64,000 bases of DNA. It comes from Taibaiella lutea (GTDB taxonomy: Bacteria; Bacteroidota; Bacteroidia; Chitinophagales; Chitinophagaceae). Under the pieces are notes generated by a model. That model made no database searches and had not been told where the DNA came from. It saw only the letters and a list, made by a program, of their open reading frames with translations. The translations under genes were made by a program, and so were the position numbers. The stretch covers positions 1,577,990-1,641,989 of the forward strand of contig NZ_VWSH01000001.1 in assembly GCF_008629695.1 (NCBI RefSeq), in the 5' to 3' direction. The number at the start of each line of letters is the position of its first letter. Positions within the stretch are counted from its first letter, which is position 1. This document shows, one piece after another, positions 17,723 through 26,836 of the stretch.

Positions 17723-18406
17723 ATGAAAGTAGTTTTCTATAGCCTTTTATTCGTTCTTATTTCGAAAGCTGCTTTAGCACAAACATACGATCCGGTCAAA
17801 TTATTTGACATGGGGTCCTGTGCCGAAGTCATAACATACGGTACTATTTCAAAACTTGATGATAAATACTATTACCTCGATTGTATCATTAATAAAGGGA
17901 AAATAAGTACGCTTAAAATTCAAAAATATATTGGCCGTTCCGGTTCTTTCCGATATACAAAATATGAAACGGGCCAAAAGCTTTTTGTTTTCCTGAAAAA
18001 AGTAAACGGCGAATATCAGTTATACAGCACGGGTATTGAATCTGAAATTCCCGTTATCCATGATTCTCTGGTGATTGATATGAATTGCTTTCTTCCAAAG
18101 ACGGCTGAAAGCCTTGCACCAAAAGGATATACAGCTGAATATAGGAAAATACAAACATTTACGGTTGGTAATAAAACAGTATTCGGCTTAAGGTTTTCGC
18201 CTAAATATTTGTACGAATCTATTACGGCTTTTAACAATTGCTATCAGGTAATTTTGAAAAGACCTAATACTTTCCCGAGTTTTTTCTGTTTCAATTTTTT
18301 CAACAGGCTGACAAGAGAACGTACAGATATGTCCAAACGCAAATCGAAACTGATGAAACTCATGTTTATGGACATGGAAGAAGCACAACTCAAAAACTGT
18401 AAGTAA
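17723..18406 (+). CDS. Exported hypothetical protein (227 aa)
   Basis: Signal peptide MKVVFYSLLFVLISKAALAQ with a clean Ala-x-Ala cleavage site, then a beta-rich domain beginning DMGSCAEVITYGTISKLDDKYYYLDC with further Cys residues downstream (MNCF, NNCY, FFCF). The C-terminal 35 residues are basic (RERTDMSKRKSKLMKLMFM). The layout vaguely recalls NTR/TIMP-like secreted domains, but this is weak. It is 43 nt upstream of the prolyl oligopeptidase gene in the same direction, so the two may be co-expressed exported proteins. Confidence 0.6.
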   Translation: MKVVFYSLLFVLISKAALAQTYDPVKLFDMGSCAEVITYGTISKLDDKYYYLDCIINKGKISTLKIQKYIGRSGSFRYTKYETGQKLFVFLKKVNGEYQLYSTGIESEIPVIHDSLVIDMNCFLPKTAESLAPKGYTAEYRKIQTFTVGNKTVFGLRFSPKYLYESITAFNNCYQVILKRPNTFPSFFCFNFFNRLTRERTDMSKRKSKLMKLMFMDMEEAQLKNCK

Positions 18407-18449
18407 ATTTGACCCAATAATTTATTATTCCGCAAAAAACAAACAAGGA

Positions 18450-20564
18450 ATGAACAAAAAAATACTCCCGCTATTCGCTATTGCAGCCTGTAGCAGCTTA
18501 CAAATGAATGCACAATTAAAATACCCTGAAACCAGAAAGGTAGATCAAACCGATAATTACTTCGGTAAAAGTATTACAGATCCTTACCGGTGGCTGGAGA
18601 ACGACACCGCAGCAGAAACAACGCAATGGGTGAAGGATGAAAACGTTGTTACGCAACTATATTTGTCCAAGATTCCTTTCAGACAAAAAATACACGAGCG
18701 ATTAACTAACTTATGGAACTATGAACGTATTTCCGCACCAACAAGGGAAGGAAAATGGCTTGCATTTTACAAAAATGATGGCTTGCAAAACCAATCAGTC
18801 TTATACGTAAAGAAAGGCTTTGAAGGCGCACCGGAAGCATTCATCAATCCAAACAACCTTTCCACCGACGGAACTGTTGCGTTGCAGGCAACGGCATTTT
18901 CAAAAAATCAGAAATACTTTGCTTTTGCTACCTCATCATCCGGCAGCGATTGGCAGGAGATCAATATTGTTGACTTTGAGAAAAGGACATCGCTGAAAGA
19001 CAAACTGCAATATGTAAAGTTTACCGACATCAGCTGGAAGGGTGATGAAGGTTTTTACTACAGTGGTTATGAACGTCCGAAAGATGAAGCAACAAAGTAC
19101 AGCGCCAAGACAGAATACCAGAAAATATATTTCCATAAAATAGGTACTGAACAGAGCGAAGATGTATTGATCTATGAAGACAAAGAACATCCCTTGCGTT
19201 ACGTTGGCGGTGGCCTTACAGAGGATGAACGTTTCCTTGTATTAAGTATTTCTGAAGGGACGGATGGCTCTGAAATTAAAATAAAAGACCTGAAAGATAA
19301 AAATGCGACAGGGTTTATAACTATTGTGCCCGGATTCAAAACCAATGCTGCAGTAATTGACAATATTGGTGATAAGATTATAATACAAACTAATTTTGAA
19401 GCGCCGAACAATAAGGTCGTTCTGCTGGATCCGAAACATCCTGAAGCAAGTAACTGGAAAGTATTGATTCCTGAACAAAAACAAACATTACAAAGTGTAG
19501 GAAGCGGAGGCGGAAAACTTTTTGCAAACTACCTTAAAGATGCATGTACGGAAATAAATCAATACAACTACGAAGGGAAACTGGAGCATGTGGTTGAATT
19601 GCCGGGCCTCGGAACCGCAACCGGTTTTGGTTGTAAGAAAGACGAAAATTCATTCTTCTATACCTTTACTTCTTATACTTACCCGCCAACGGTTTTTAAC
19701 TATAATATTAAATCAGGCAAATCAGATTTATATGCCAAGCCACAGTTGAAATTTAATCCGGACGATTTTGAAACAAAAAAGGTATTCTACCCAAGTAAAG
19801 ATGGCACACAGGTTCCGATGTACATTACTTATAAAAAAGGATTAAAACTGGATGGCAATAACCCTACAATGTTGTATGCTTACGGCGGTTTCAACATCAA
19901 CATGACGCCTGCATTCTCCGTTTCCAATATTGCATTTATGGAAATGGGCGGTGTTTATTGTGTTGCCAATATCCGTGGTGGCGGTGAATATGGCGAGGAC
20001 TGGCACAGAGCAGGTATGCTTGCTAATAAACAGAACGTATTTGATGATTTTATAGCAGGTGCAGAATATTTGATCAGAGAAAAATATACAAGTACACCTA
20101 AGTTAGCTATTAAAGGCGGCAGTAACGGAGGTCTTTTAATAGGCGCTTGTTTAACCGAACGTCCCGATTTGTTTGGCGTTGCTATTCCACAAGTGGGTGT
20201 TTTAGACATGTTGCGTTACCACAAATTCACTGTTGGCTGGGGATGGGCTGTAGAATATGGCAGCAGCGACAACGAAGAGCAATTCAATTATCTGATAAAA
20301 TACTCTCCGTTACATAATATCAAAAAAGGTACTTGTTATCCGGCAACTATGATTACAACTGCCGATCATGATGATCGTGTGGTTCCTGCGCATTCATTTA
20401 AGTTTGCAGCAACGCTTCAGGAAGCGCAAGGATGCGATAAACCAACTTTGATTCGCATTGATAGCAAAGCGGGGCATGGAGCCGGCAAACCGACTTCCAA
20501 ATCTATTGATGAACAAACTGATATCTGGAGTTTTGTACTTTATAATATGGGCGTGAAAATCTAA
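18450..20564 (+). CDS. Prolyl oligopeptidase (family S9A), exported
   Basis: Serine peptidase that cuts short peptides after proline. It has a signal peptide (to about residue 22), an N-terminal segment with DPYRWLEND, a seven-blade beta-propeller, and a C-terminal alpha/beta hydrolase. The nucleophile is Ser558 in GGSNGG, the acid Asp641 in DHDDRV and the base His676 in AGHGAG. RGGGEYGEDWHRAG is typical of S9A. At 704 aa it is full length. The signal peptide places it in the periplasm, as in Flavobacterium prolyl endopeptidases. Confidence 0.94.
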   Translation: MNKKILPLFAIAACSSLQMNAQLKYPETRKVDQTDNYFGKSITDPYRWLENDTAAETTQWVKDENVVTQLYLSKIPFRQKIHERLTNLWNYERISAPTREGKWLAFYKNDGLQNQSVLYVKKGFEGAPEAFINPNNLSTDGTVALQATAFSKNQKYFAFATSSSGSDWQEINIVDFEKRTSLKDKLQYVKFTDISWKGDEGFYYSGYERPKDEATKYSAKTEYQKIYFHKIGTEQSEDVLIYEDKEHPLRYVGGGLTEDERFLVLSISEGTDGSEIKIKDLKDKNATGFITIVPGFKTNAAVIDNIGDKIIIQTNFEAPNNKVVLLDPKHPEASNWKVLIPEQKQTLQSVGSGGGKLFANYLKDACTEINQYNYEGKLEHVVELPGLGTATGFGCKKDENSFFYTFTSYTYPPTVFNYNIKSGKSDLYAKPQLKFNPDDFETKKVFYPSKDGTQVPMYITYKKGLKLDGNNPTMLYAYGGFNINMTPAFSVSNIAFMEMGGVYCVANIRGGGEYGEDWHRAGMLANKQNVFDDFIAGAEYLIREKYTSTPKLAIKGGSNGGLLIGACLTERPDLFGVAIPQVGVLDMLRYHKFTVGWGWAVEYGSSDNEEQFNYLIKYSPLHNIKKGTCYPATMITTADHDDRVVPAHSFKFAATLQEAQGCDKPTLIRIDSKAGHGAGKPTSKSIDEQTDIWSFVLYNMGVKI

Positions 20565-20585
20565 CCCTGAATTATATATCTCCAT

Positions 20586-20626
20586 AAATAAAAATCCTTG
20601 CTCTTACTGAGCAAGGATTTTTATTT
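20586..20626. terminator. Bidirectional terminator between prolyl oligopeptidase and hpt
   Basis: An 18-bp perfect stem (core atccttgctc / gagcaaggat) with a 5-nt loop and A/T-rich flanks on both sides lies between convergent genes. Confidence 0.85.
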
Positions 20627-20655
20627 TCTTGTAGAATCTGCATTTCGTAATCAAT

Positions 20656-21189
20656 CTATCCTAACTGGTATATTCCGGGAATATTCCGGCCCAGCCCATC
20701 ATAATCCAGACCGTAGCCAACAACAAACTTATTAGGGATTTCAAAACCTGAATATTTAGGATGAACAGGAAATTTCAATGCATCCGGTTTTGTCAGCAAT
20801 GCGGCAACTTCAATAGATGCAGGACCCTGATGCTGTAGCTGTGGCAAAAATTCGTGTAGTGTTTTTCCTGTATCGATAATGTCTTCCAATAAAATCACAT
20901 GACGTTGGTGCAACGATTCCTCAAGGCCAATCGCAGTGATGACATTGCCTGTAGATGTTGTCCCTTTGTAGGATGCGAGTTTGATGAAAGATATTTCGGC
21001 ATCTATATTTAACCGCCTGAATAAATCGGAAGCAAAAATGAAGGATCCGTTTAACACAGCAATAAATAAAGGCCTTTTGCCTTCATAATCTTTACTAATC
21101 TGAGAAGCAATCTCTTTTATCTTTTCTGCTATATCGGCAGCGGAAATATATGGTACAAATGTTTTATCGTGCACTTGAATAGCATCCAT
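20656..21189 (-). CDS. hpt: Hypoxanthine phosphoribosyltransferase
   Basis: Purine salvage enzyme that makes IMP/GMP from hypoxanthine/guanine and PRPP. The PRPP-binding motif VILLEDIIDTGKT is complete, FIAVLNGSFIFASDL gives the PPi loop, and KFVVGYGLDYDGLGRNIPGI the C-terminal motif. The open frame starts at 21210, but MDAIQVHDKTF (ATG 21189) is the usual beginning. It follows the MutS-like gene with a short gap and is probably co-transcribed with it. Confidence 0.92.
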   Translation of the reverse strand: MDAIQVHDKTFVPYISAADIAEKIKEIASQISKDYEGKRPLFIAVLNGSFIFASDLFRRLNIDAEISFIKLASYKGTTSTGNVITAIGLEESLHQRHVILLEDIIDTGKTLHEFLPQLQHQGPASIEVAALLTKPDALKFPVHPKYSGFEIPNKFVVGYGLDYDGLGRNIPGIYQLG

Positions 21190-21247
21190 CGTCATTAAAT
21201 TTATCTGCAAAGAAACGGGAAATTAAAAAAGCTTTCAATTTGGATTA

Positions 21248-22558
21248 TTATGCTTTCAATAAATCTAGCACACCTTCATTTCTCAAAACGAGGTAACCTA
21301 TCCTGTCTTTAGATACGCCTTCCTTTAATTGATAAGTAAAAGTATATTGGCCATTGGTTGTGATGTCGGTGTAGCAATAGCGGAACCAAACATTAGGTTG
21401 TGTTTTCAGGTTTTCGGAAAGTTCATTCAAATGCGTCGAAAGTGCCATTAAATTATCCTTTTGTTTCAACAATCCATCTATCACAGCTCGGCTGCATTCA
21501 TAAGCATCATGTACATTAGTGCCTTTAAATAGCTCATCCATCAAAACCAGATAATAGCGATTCTTGTTTAATTTTTGTGCGGTTAATTTCATGCGCTGCA
21601 CTTCTGCAAAGAAGTAACTTTCACCCAGAAAGATATTATCCTCAACCTGCATATTGGTAACAATGCCTTCCAGAAAACTTATCTGCATTGACTTTGCCGG
21701 GACACCCATTCCTAAATGCGCCAATAAAGCGCCAACGCCCATCGCTCTTATCAAAGTACTTTTACCCGACATATTTGCTCCGGTGAGAAACAGGAAATTT
21801 TGTTCTTTCGAATAATTAATATCATAAGCCACCGGATTTTTCAGTAACGGATGATGCAATTGTTCTGCCTGATATTGCAATAATGCAGACGGTTTCAGCT
21901 CCGGCATTGTCCAGCCCTTTTTCAAAGTAACGTTTGCCATTGACTGTAATGCATCCAGTTTTGCATAACGGTCGATCATCTGCAATACTATGTGCTTTAT
22001 CTCCCTTCTTGCCTTGTAACTCAGTTCCAATAACTGTGGTTGTGGTGCATTGTCAGATGTATTTACAAGTTCCCTGCATAATGGCAATGCTATTACTTCT
22101 TTAAAAGATTCTAAAATAACAGCGATAATTTTTGGTGGACGGTGCTCCAATAAAACAACCAATTCATTACATCCTTTTAAAAAGTCAATGAGATGTGAAA
22201 TGGAAAAACGCACAAAAGAATAAGCATTTCTATTGAATAATTTTTGCATGACGGAGTTCATGAAAAGACCTATTGAATTGCTTTTACCGTGAAAAGCATC
22301 GGCAGATTCATAGAATTTCTCAATCATTACCAATGTCCCGTTTGAAATTTTAGATGTCCATGCATCGGGATATTGCATCCAGAATTTTACAGCGTCTTGC
22401 TGTTCTCTTAATTTTTCAAAGTCGGAGGGAGGCATCTGAACTATTTTCTTCAAAACATCACTGCCGGCCTGAGTCGTACATTGATTTATAAGTGCAAACA
22501 CAGAATGCTCTCCTTGTAAAAAAGAAAGGTCATGTAAGGTTGTTTTATCTAATATCAC
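21248..22558 (-). CDS. MutS-like ATPase lacking the mismatch-recognition domain
   Basis: The C-terminal half is a complete MutS domain V: Walker A TGANMSGKSTLIRA, the signature NIFLGESYFFAEVQRM, Walker B YLVLMDELFKGTNVHDA and the His switch LSTHLNEL. The N-terminal half is a shortened lever/clamp region. Domains I and II, which contain the mismatch-reading Phe-x-Glu, are absent, so it is not the repair sensor MutS (about 860 aa). It belongs to the Bacteroidota MutS-related group whose role is unknown. It is in an apparent operon with hpt. Confidence 0.88.
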   Translation of the reverse strand: MILDKTTLHDLSFLQGEHSVFALINQCTTQAGSDVLKKIVQMPPSDFEKLREQQDAVKFWMQYPDAWTSKISNGTLVMIEKFYESADAFHGKSNSIGLFMNSVMQKLFNRNAYSFVRFSISHLIDFLKGCNELVVLLEHRPPKIIAVILESFKEVIALPLCRELVNTSDNAPQPQLLELSYKARREIKHIVLQMIDRYAKLDALQSMANVTLKKGWTMPELKPSALLQYQAEQLHHPLLKNPVAYDINYSKEQNFLFLTGANMSGKSTLIRAMGVGALLAHLGMGVPAKSMQISFLEGIVTNMQVEDNIFLGESYFFAEVQRMKLTAQKLNKNRYYLVLMDELFKGTNVHDAYECSRAVIDGLLKQKDNLMALSTHLNELSENLKTQPNVWFRYCYTDITTNGQYTFTYQLKEGVSKDRIGYLVLRNEGVLDLLKA

Positions 22559-22575
22559 ACTGCTGATTTGAAAGC

Positions 22576-22583
22576 CAAAAGTA
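22576..22583 (-). promoter_or_regulatory. Putative -7 box of the MutS-like gene
   Basis: TACTTTTG on the minus strand fits TAnnTTTG, 18 nt upstream of the start codon. Confidence 0.4.
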
Positions 22584-22711
22584 AAAATTTAAAAACGGAT
22601 ATAATGTAGACACGGAAAATATCATATTTCATATCATCTTTATTGTTCTTATTTCATCTCGCACAAGGTTGCTATTATAGAGTTTTACGTGTGGTTTTTG
22701 ATTTTAATTTC

Positions 22712-22719
22712 TACATTTG
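22712..22719 (+). promoter_or_regulatory. Putative -7 box of gpsA
   Basis: TACATTTG matches TAnnTTTG, 24 nt upstream of the gpsA ATG. The -33 region is not clear. Confidence 0.4.
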
Positions 22720-22743
22720 GCCTTTGAATTTTAAACTAAAGAA

Positions 22744-23745
22744 ATGTTTGGCATTATAGGAAATGGGAGCTGGGCTACAGCATTGGCAAAAATGCTTACT
22801 GACAATGGCAACACTATTCATTGGTGGATGCGAAATGAAAGTTCTGTTACTCATTTATTGCAAAAGCATCATAATCCGCAGTATCTCACATCGGTTTCAT
22901 TTGCTGCAGATAAAATAAAGCCAACTACAAATTTACAGGCGGTTTTGGATGCGTCTGATATATTGGTGTTCTGCGTTCCGTCTGCATTTGCAATGGATAT
23001 ACTGCATGCCATTCCAAAAGATGCACTTAAAAACAAAACTGTCATCTCCGCTATAAAAGGCATTTTGCCTGAAAAATATGTTTTATTGAATGATTACCTG
23101 GCCAGTGAATTTGATTTTGAATTGGACCAATATGTAGCTATTACAGGACCTTGCCATGCCGAAGAAGTGGCACAGGAAAGGCTTTCCTATCTTACTTTTT
23201 CAGGATTGGATGATGCTGCAACCATAAAGTGTGCCCGGGCATTTGGTACCGATTATATTCGCACAACTTCCAACCATGATCTCTGGGGTGCACAATATGC
23301 GGCCGTTTTAAAAAATATTTATGCTGTTGGCGCAGGCATAGCACATGGTATTGGGTATGGTGATAATTTCCTTAGTGTGTATAATACTAACTGTTATCGT
23401 GAAATGTACCGTTTTCTGGAACTGCAATTTGAAAAGGTACATCCGTCAAATGAAGTGCCCGATTTCCATACAAGCGCCTATCTGGGCGACTTGTTGGTAA
23501 CATGTTATTCACCTCACAGCCGTAACCGCGCTTTCGGGACTTTGATTGGCAAAGGTTATTCGGTAAAAGCTGCAACAACCGAAATGAGCATGGTTGCAGA
23601 AGGTTATTTCGCAGTAAGAGGCATGAAAAAGATTGCAGCGGAACTAAACATTGAAATGCCGATTATGCAATGGATACATGATACGCTTTGGGCACAAACA
23701 TTACCTGCAGAGGCCTTTAAAGAAATAGAGAAACTGCTCTCTTAG
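22744..23745 (+). CDS. gpsA: Glycerol-3-phosphate dehydrogenase [NAD(P)+] GpsA
   Basis: Reduces dihydroxyacetone phosphate to sn-glycerol 3-phosphate, the backbone of membrane phospholipids. It has the Rossmann motif IIGNGSWATALA at residues 4-15, FCVPSAF, SAIKGI, the substrate block ITGPCHAEEVAQ and the catalytic-lysine region AVLKNIYAVGAGIAHGIGYGDN. At 333 aa it is complete. It is a single gene with its own promoter, divergent from the MutS-like gene. Confidence 0.94.
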   Translation: MFGIIGNGSWATALAKMLTDNGNTIHWWMRNESSVTHLLQKHHNPQYLTSVSFAADKIKPTTNLQAVLDASDILVFCVPSAFAMDILHAIPKDALKNKTVISAIKGILPEKYVLLNDYLASEFDFELDQYVAITGPCHAEEVAQERLSYLTFSGLDDAATIKCARAFGTDYIRTTSNHDLWGAQYAAVLKNIYAVGAGIAHGIGYGDNFLSVYNTNCYREMYRFLELQFEKVHPSNEVPDFHTSAYLGDLLVTCYSPHSRNRAFGTLIGKGYSVKAATTEMSMVAEGYFAVRGMKKIAAELNIEMPIMQWIHDTLWAQTLPAEAFKEIEKLLS

Positions 23746-23767
23746 AAAGAAAAATTGATAACGCTAA

Positions 23768-23800
23768 AAAGCCAAGATGTTATAAAACAATCGTGGCTTT
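23768..23800. terminator. Weak terminator after gpsA
   Basis: An imperfect stem (aaagccaagat / atcgtggcttt, one mismatch) lies between the convergent gpsA and DUF1634 genes. Confidence 0.4.
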
Positions 23801-23824
23801 CTAATTTGTTACTATTTAAATTAA

Positions 23825-24202
23825 TCAATGCGATGTTACGCCGAAAAACAAGCTGTAAGCTATTATACAAAGAACAATAAAAGCAATAATGGTGTACATC
23901 CTGTCTTTTTCCAGCCAAAAACCGATCATGGTAAAAAGGACTCTTGCAATCGGAATGACAATCAAAACAATGACACCTAATTCCATAATGGCACTGCTGT
24001 TACCGCTCATTAATCTTTGGTAAAAATCTGCAAATTTAAAAGCATTTTCTGCCTTGAAAGTGCTGTAATGTATCGTCTCGTGACCATATTGAAACATGTA
24101 AAGTACAATACCGATCACAACAATCGTCATTGCAGTCAGTACTCCGACACGAAGCAGATTACCAATAAACGACTGCAAATCTTTATCCTGAAATGATTTC
24201 AT
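23825..24202 (-). CDS. DUF1634 family membrane protein
   Basis: 125 aa with three membrane helices: LRVGVLTAMTIVVIGIVLYMFQYG, a middle segment IMELGVIVLIVIPIARVLFTMIGFWLEKD, and a C-terminal TIIAFIVLCIIAYSLFF. The PIARV...F.LEKDR stretch is the hallmark of DUF1634. Members usually sit next to a TSUP (TauE/SafE) anion transporter and are thought to work with it. No TSUP gene is adjacent here; the next gene is a TlpA-like redoxin. A partner elsewhere in the genome is likely. Confidence 0.82.
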   Translation of the reverse strand: MKSFQDKDLQSFIGNLLRVGVLTAMTIVVIGIVLYMFQYGHETIHYSTFKAENAFKFADFYQRLMSGNSSAIMELGVIVLIVIPIARVLFTMIGFWLEKDRMYTIIAFIVLCIIAYSLFFGVTSH

Positions 24203-24279
24203 AATGGCAAAAATAACAAATCCTTTTCCGCAAAACAGAAAAGGATTTGATGGTTCTTTTGTAAATATTTTTTAGAAAA

Positions 24280-24783
24280 TTATTTAGCTGCGATTTCTTT
24301 CATTTTTGTAAAAAGAATTTCTTCGCCACCAGCTTCGTAACCGCTTTGCATATAGGCGATTTTACCATCTTTGCCTACAATGATACTAAAAGGAACATTC
24401 TGAAAATTCAAAGAACGCTTTAAATCGGAATTAGGATCCTGATAATAAGGAAAATCCCAGCCCTGAGATTTTGCGTAAGCCTTAACCTGAGCTGTAGCGC
24501 GGCTATCATCGACAGAAACGGTTACATAATTAAAATCAACTTCTTTTTTCCAGCTTTCCATATTGTTTCTAACGGCAATAATTTCTTTTTTACAAGGAAT
24601 ACACCATGTCGCCCAAAAACTTACAAGTGTAACTTTGCCTTTTTCAAAAGATTGGTTAAATGGAATAGAACTACCATTCATCTGCTTTACCGGAGTGTTT
24701 GGTAAATCCATCTCCGTAGCATTTTGTGCATTTGCACTAAACCCGAAAATTGCCATCGCAGCAATTGCAATTAATTTCTTCAT
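24280..24783 (-). CDS. TlpA-like thiol-disulfide oxidoreductase
   Basis: Signal peptide MKKLIAIAAMAIFGFSANAQ followed by a thioredoxin-fold domain of the AhpC/TSA-redoxin type. The active site WCIPC has Cys61 and Cys64, with the preceding VSFWATW strand and the cis-Pro region NVPFSIIV. It is periplasmic and reduces disulfides, perhaps for cytochrome c maturation or general thiol repair. The length of 167 aa is normal. It is 77 nt upstream of the DUF1634 gene on the same strand. Confidence 0.9.
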   Translation of the reverse strand: MKKLIAIAAMAIFGFSANAQNATEMDLPNTPVKQMNGSSIPFNQSFEKGKVTLVSFWATWCIPCKKEIIAVRNNMESWKKEVDFNYVTVSVDDSRATAQVKAYAKSQGWDFPYYQDPNSDLKRSLNFQNVPFSIIVGKDGKIAYMQSGYEAGGEEILFTKMKEIAAK

Positions 24784-24852
24784 ACCTTTAGTAATAATTT
24801 ATTTTCGATTTTCAATTAAAAAATACGCCCTGAAAAACAATCAGCGTAAGAG

Positions 24853-24860
24853 CAAATATA
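24853..24860 (-). promoter_or_regulatory. Putative -7 box of the redoxin gene
   Basis: TATATTTG on the minus strand fits TAnnTTTG, with a possible TTG about 24 nt further upstream. It would give a leader of roughly 65 nt. Confidence 0.4.
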
Positions 24861-25061
24861 CGTTTTTATAAATTGGATTTACACCAATAGAAGTGCTATA
24901 TTAACACTTACTTTACGCAAATTGAGGTTATTGCTTAAAATCAAGATGATAATGGTCTTTCATTAAAATAAGAGTAATAAGTAAAAAACAAAGTAAAAAA
25001 AATATACCTTAGCGTCCATATTTTCAGTTTGATTAAAATTTCCACTCATTGTTTAATACTA

Positions 25062-26669
25062 ATGAAAAATAAATTTTTACGCCTTTCTGCATTATCTGCA
25101 GTTTCATTATTGGCATTTTCAGAAGCAAAGGCTCAAAACGGAGGCTCCTTTTCGGGTGATTTGATGATGAATGCCAATTTTTATCAGAGAGATTCTGCCA
25201 TCGGAGCAGATAACGATTTATATAACCATTATTTAAGTGGTGGCGAAGGATGGCTAAGCTTAAGATATTCCAATTATGGATTTACGGGATTCTTAAGATT
25301 AGATGTTTTCGGAAATTCAAATCTGAAAGATCCGAGTGCAGGAACAGGCTTTACCGGTTTTGGCATCGGAGCCTGGAATATCAGCAAAGAAGTAAAAGGA
25401 CTGACCATTACCGGTGGTTATATTTATGACCAGGTTGGTAGCGGGATAATTTTCCGTTCTTACGAAGACAGAGGTTTGCTTATTGACAATGCGTTGAAAG
25501 GATTGCATTTGAAATATCAACTGACCAATAACATTACATTGAAAGCATTTACCGGTCAGCAAAAAAATTATTTTGAAACCTACCAACCTATTATAAAAGG
25601 TTTTAGTGCGGAAGGTGATTTTCAATTAAGCGATAACGTACATATAACGCCGGGAGTTGGTGCCGTGAACCGCACATTGGATGAAACGAGTAGAAATGAA
25701 ATAAAAAGTACGGTGGTGACTTATGATTCTGCAGAAATATTCAACCCTGTTTATAATACTTATGCATTTACGGGATACAATACTTTGACAGCAGGAGATT
25801 TCACATGGTATGTGGAAGGCGCTTATAAAACACATGAAGCCATTTATGACCAAAGTGGGAATACTTTGGTTGATAAACCGGGCAATGTTGTTTTTACAAC
25901 CTTAGGCTATGCGCGTAAAGGGTTTGCATTAAACATTACGGCAAAACGCACTGAGAATTTTATCATGAGAGTTTCACCTTTTGATAATGCGCCCAACAGT
26001 GGTATGGTTAACTGGCAACCCGTTACGGCACAAATTCGCCCTCAACGTCTGATTGCACGTTATACGCCTGCTACTCAGGATTTAAGTGAAAAGGCATTTA
26101 ATGCAAACATGATAGTGTCTCCCAATAAAAATCTGGATTTAAATTTCAGCTTTACTTATTTAAATACGCTGGAAGATGTAGGCCTGTATCGTGAAGGTTA
26201 CTTTGAAGCAAATATCCGTAGCGTTAAAAACTTTTTGATTGATGTTGGCGCACAATATATGTACTATAACAAAACCTTTTATCAGGGGCATGGTGATATC
26301 ATAAAAGCATTTACGCCATTTACTGAGATAACTTATTTGATTGATGACAAAAGATCTTTAAAACTTCAGGCGCAATACATGAATACCAAACAGGATAACG
26401 GTAGCTGGGCTTTTGCAAGTCTTGAATACGCAGTTGCCCCTAAATGGTCATTTGCATTGTCAGATATGTATAATGTAAATCCGGAAGACGCTGCGCAACA
26501 GTATAAAGGCAAACATTTTTACAATATATTTCTTGCACGTACCCAAGGCGCACATCGCATTTCGCTGGCTTACGTAAAACAAGTTGATGGTATTAACTGT
26601 ACCGGTGGTGTTTGCCGCTATGAGCCCGGGTTCAGTGGTTTCAAAGTGATGATTACTTCAAGTTTCTAA
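25062..26669 (+). CDS. DUF6029 family outer-membrane beta-barrel protein
   Basis: Signal peptide (MKNKFLRLSALSAVSLLAFSEAKAQ), then a long run of alternating aromatic/polar strands: GFTGFLRLDVFGN, GLTITGGYIYDQVGSGIIFRSYEDRGL and NITLKAFTGQQKNYFE. It ends in a barrel-like C-terminal strand FKVMITSSF. The GSGIIFRSYEDRGLGIDN-type block is typical of DUF6029. Function is unknown; it probably forms an outer-membrane barrel. The frame opens with a TTG at 25029, but ATG 25062 yields the signal peptide. Confidence 0.75.
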   Translation: MKNKFLRLSALSAVSLLAFSEAKAQNGGSFSGDLMMNANFYQRDSAIGADNDLYNHYLSGGEGWLSLRYSNYGFTGFLRLDVFGNSNLKDPSAGTGFTGFGIGAWNISKEVKGLTITGGYIYDQVGSGIIFRSYEDRGLLIDNALKGLHLKYQLTNNITLKAFTGQQKNYFETYQPIIKGFSAEGDFQLSDNVHITPGVGAVNRTLDETSRNEIKSTVVTYDSAEIFNPVYNTYAFTGYNTLTAGDFTWYVEGAYKTHEAIYDQSGNTLVDKPGNVVFTTLGYARKGFALNITAKRTENFIMRVSPFDNAPNSGMVNWQPVTAQIRPQRLIARYTPATQDLSEKAFNANMIVSPNKNLDLNFSFTYLNTLEDVGLYREGYFEANIRSVKNFLIDVGAQYMYYNKTFYQGHGDIIKAFTPFTEITYLIDDKRSLKLQAQYMNTKQDNGSWAFASLEYAVAPKWSFALSDMYNVNPEDAAQQYKGKHFYNIFLARTQGAHRISLAYVKQVDGINCTGGVCRYEPGFSGFKVMITSSF

Positions 26670-26686
26670 TATCTGCAAATTCTTAT

Positions 26687-26719
26687 AACAATGCCCGGAC
26701 CAAAATTCCGGGCATTGTT
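26687..26719 (+). terminator. Terminator of the DUF6029 gene
   Basis: A 13-bp perfect stem (aacaatgcccgga / tccgggcattgtt) with a 7-nt loop, 17 nt after the stop codon. Confidence 0.8.
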
Positions 26720-26836
26720 GTTTCAAAGGGTATATTCTTTAATTATTATCCAATAAATCATTCAGATTTACGTTTTAACTTTACATGAAACTAAAAGTCT
26801 AAGTTTAATTGCTCAAATTATAAAAAATCAATTCAG

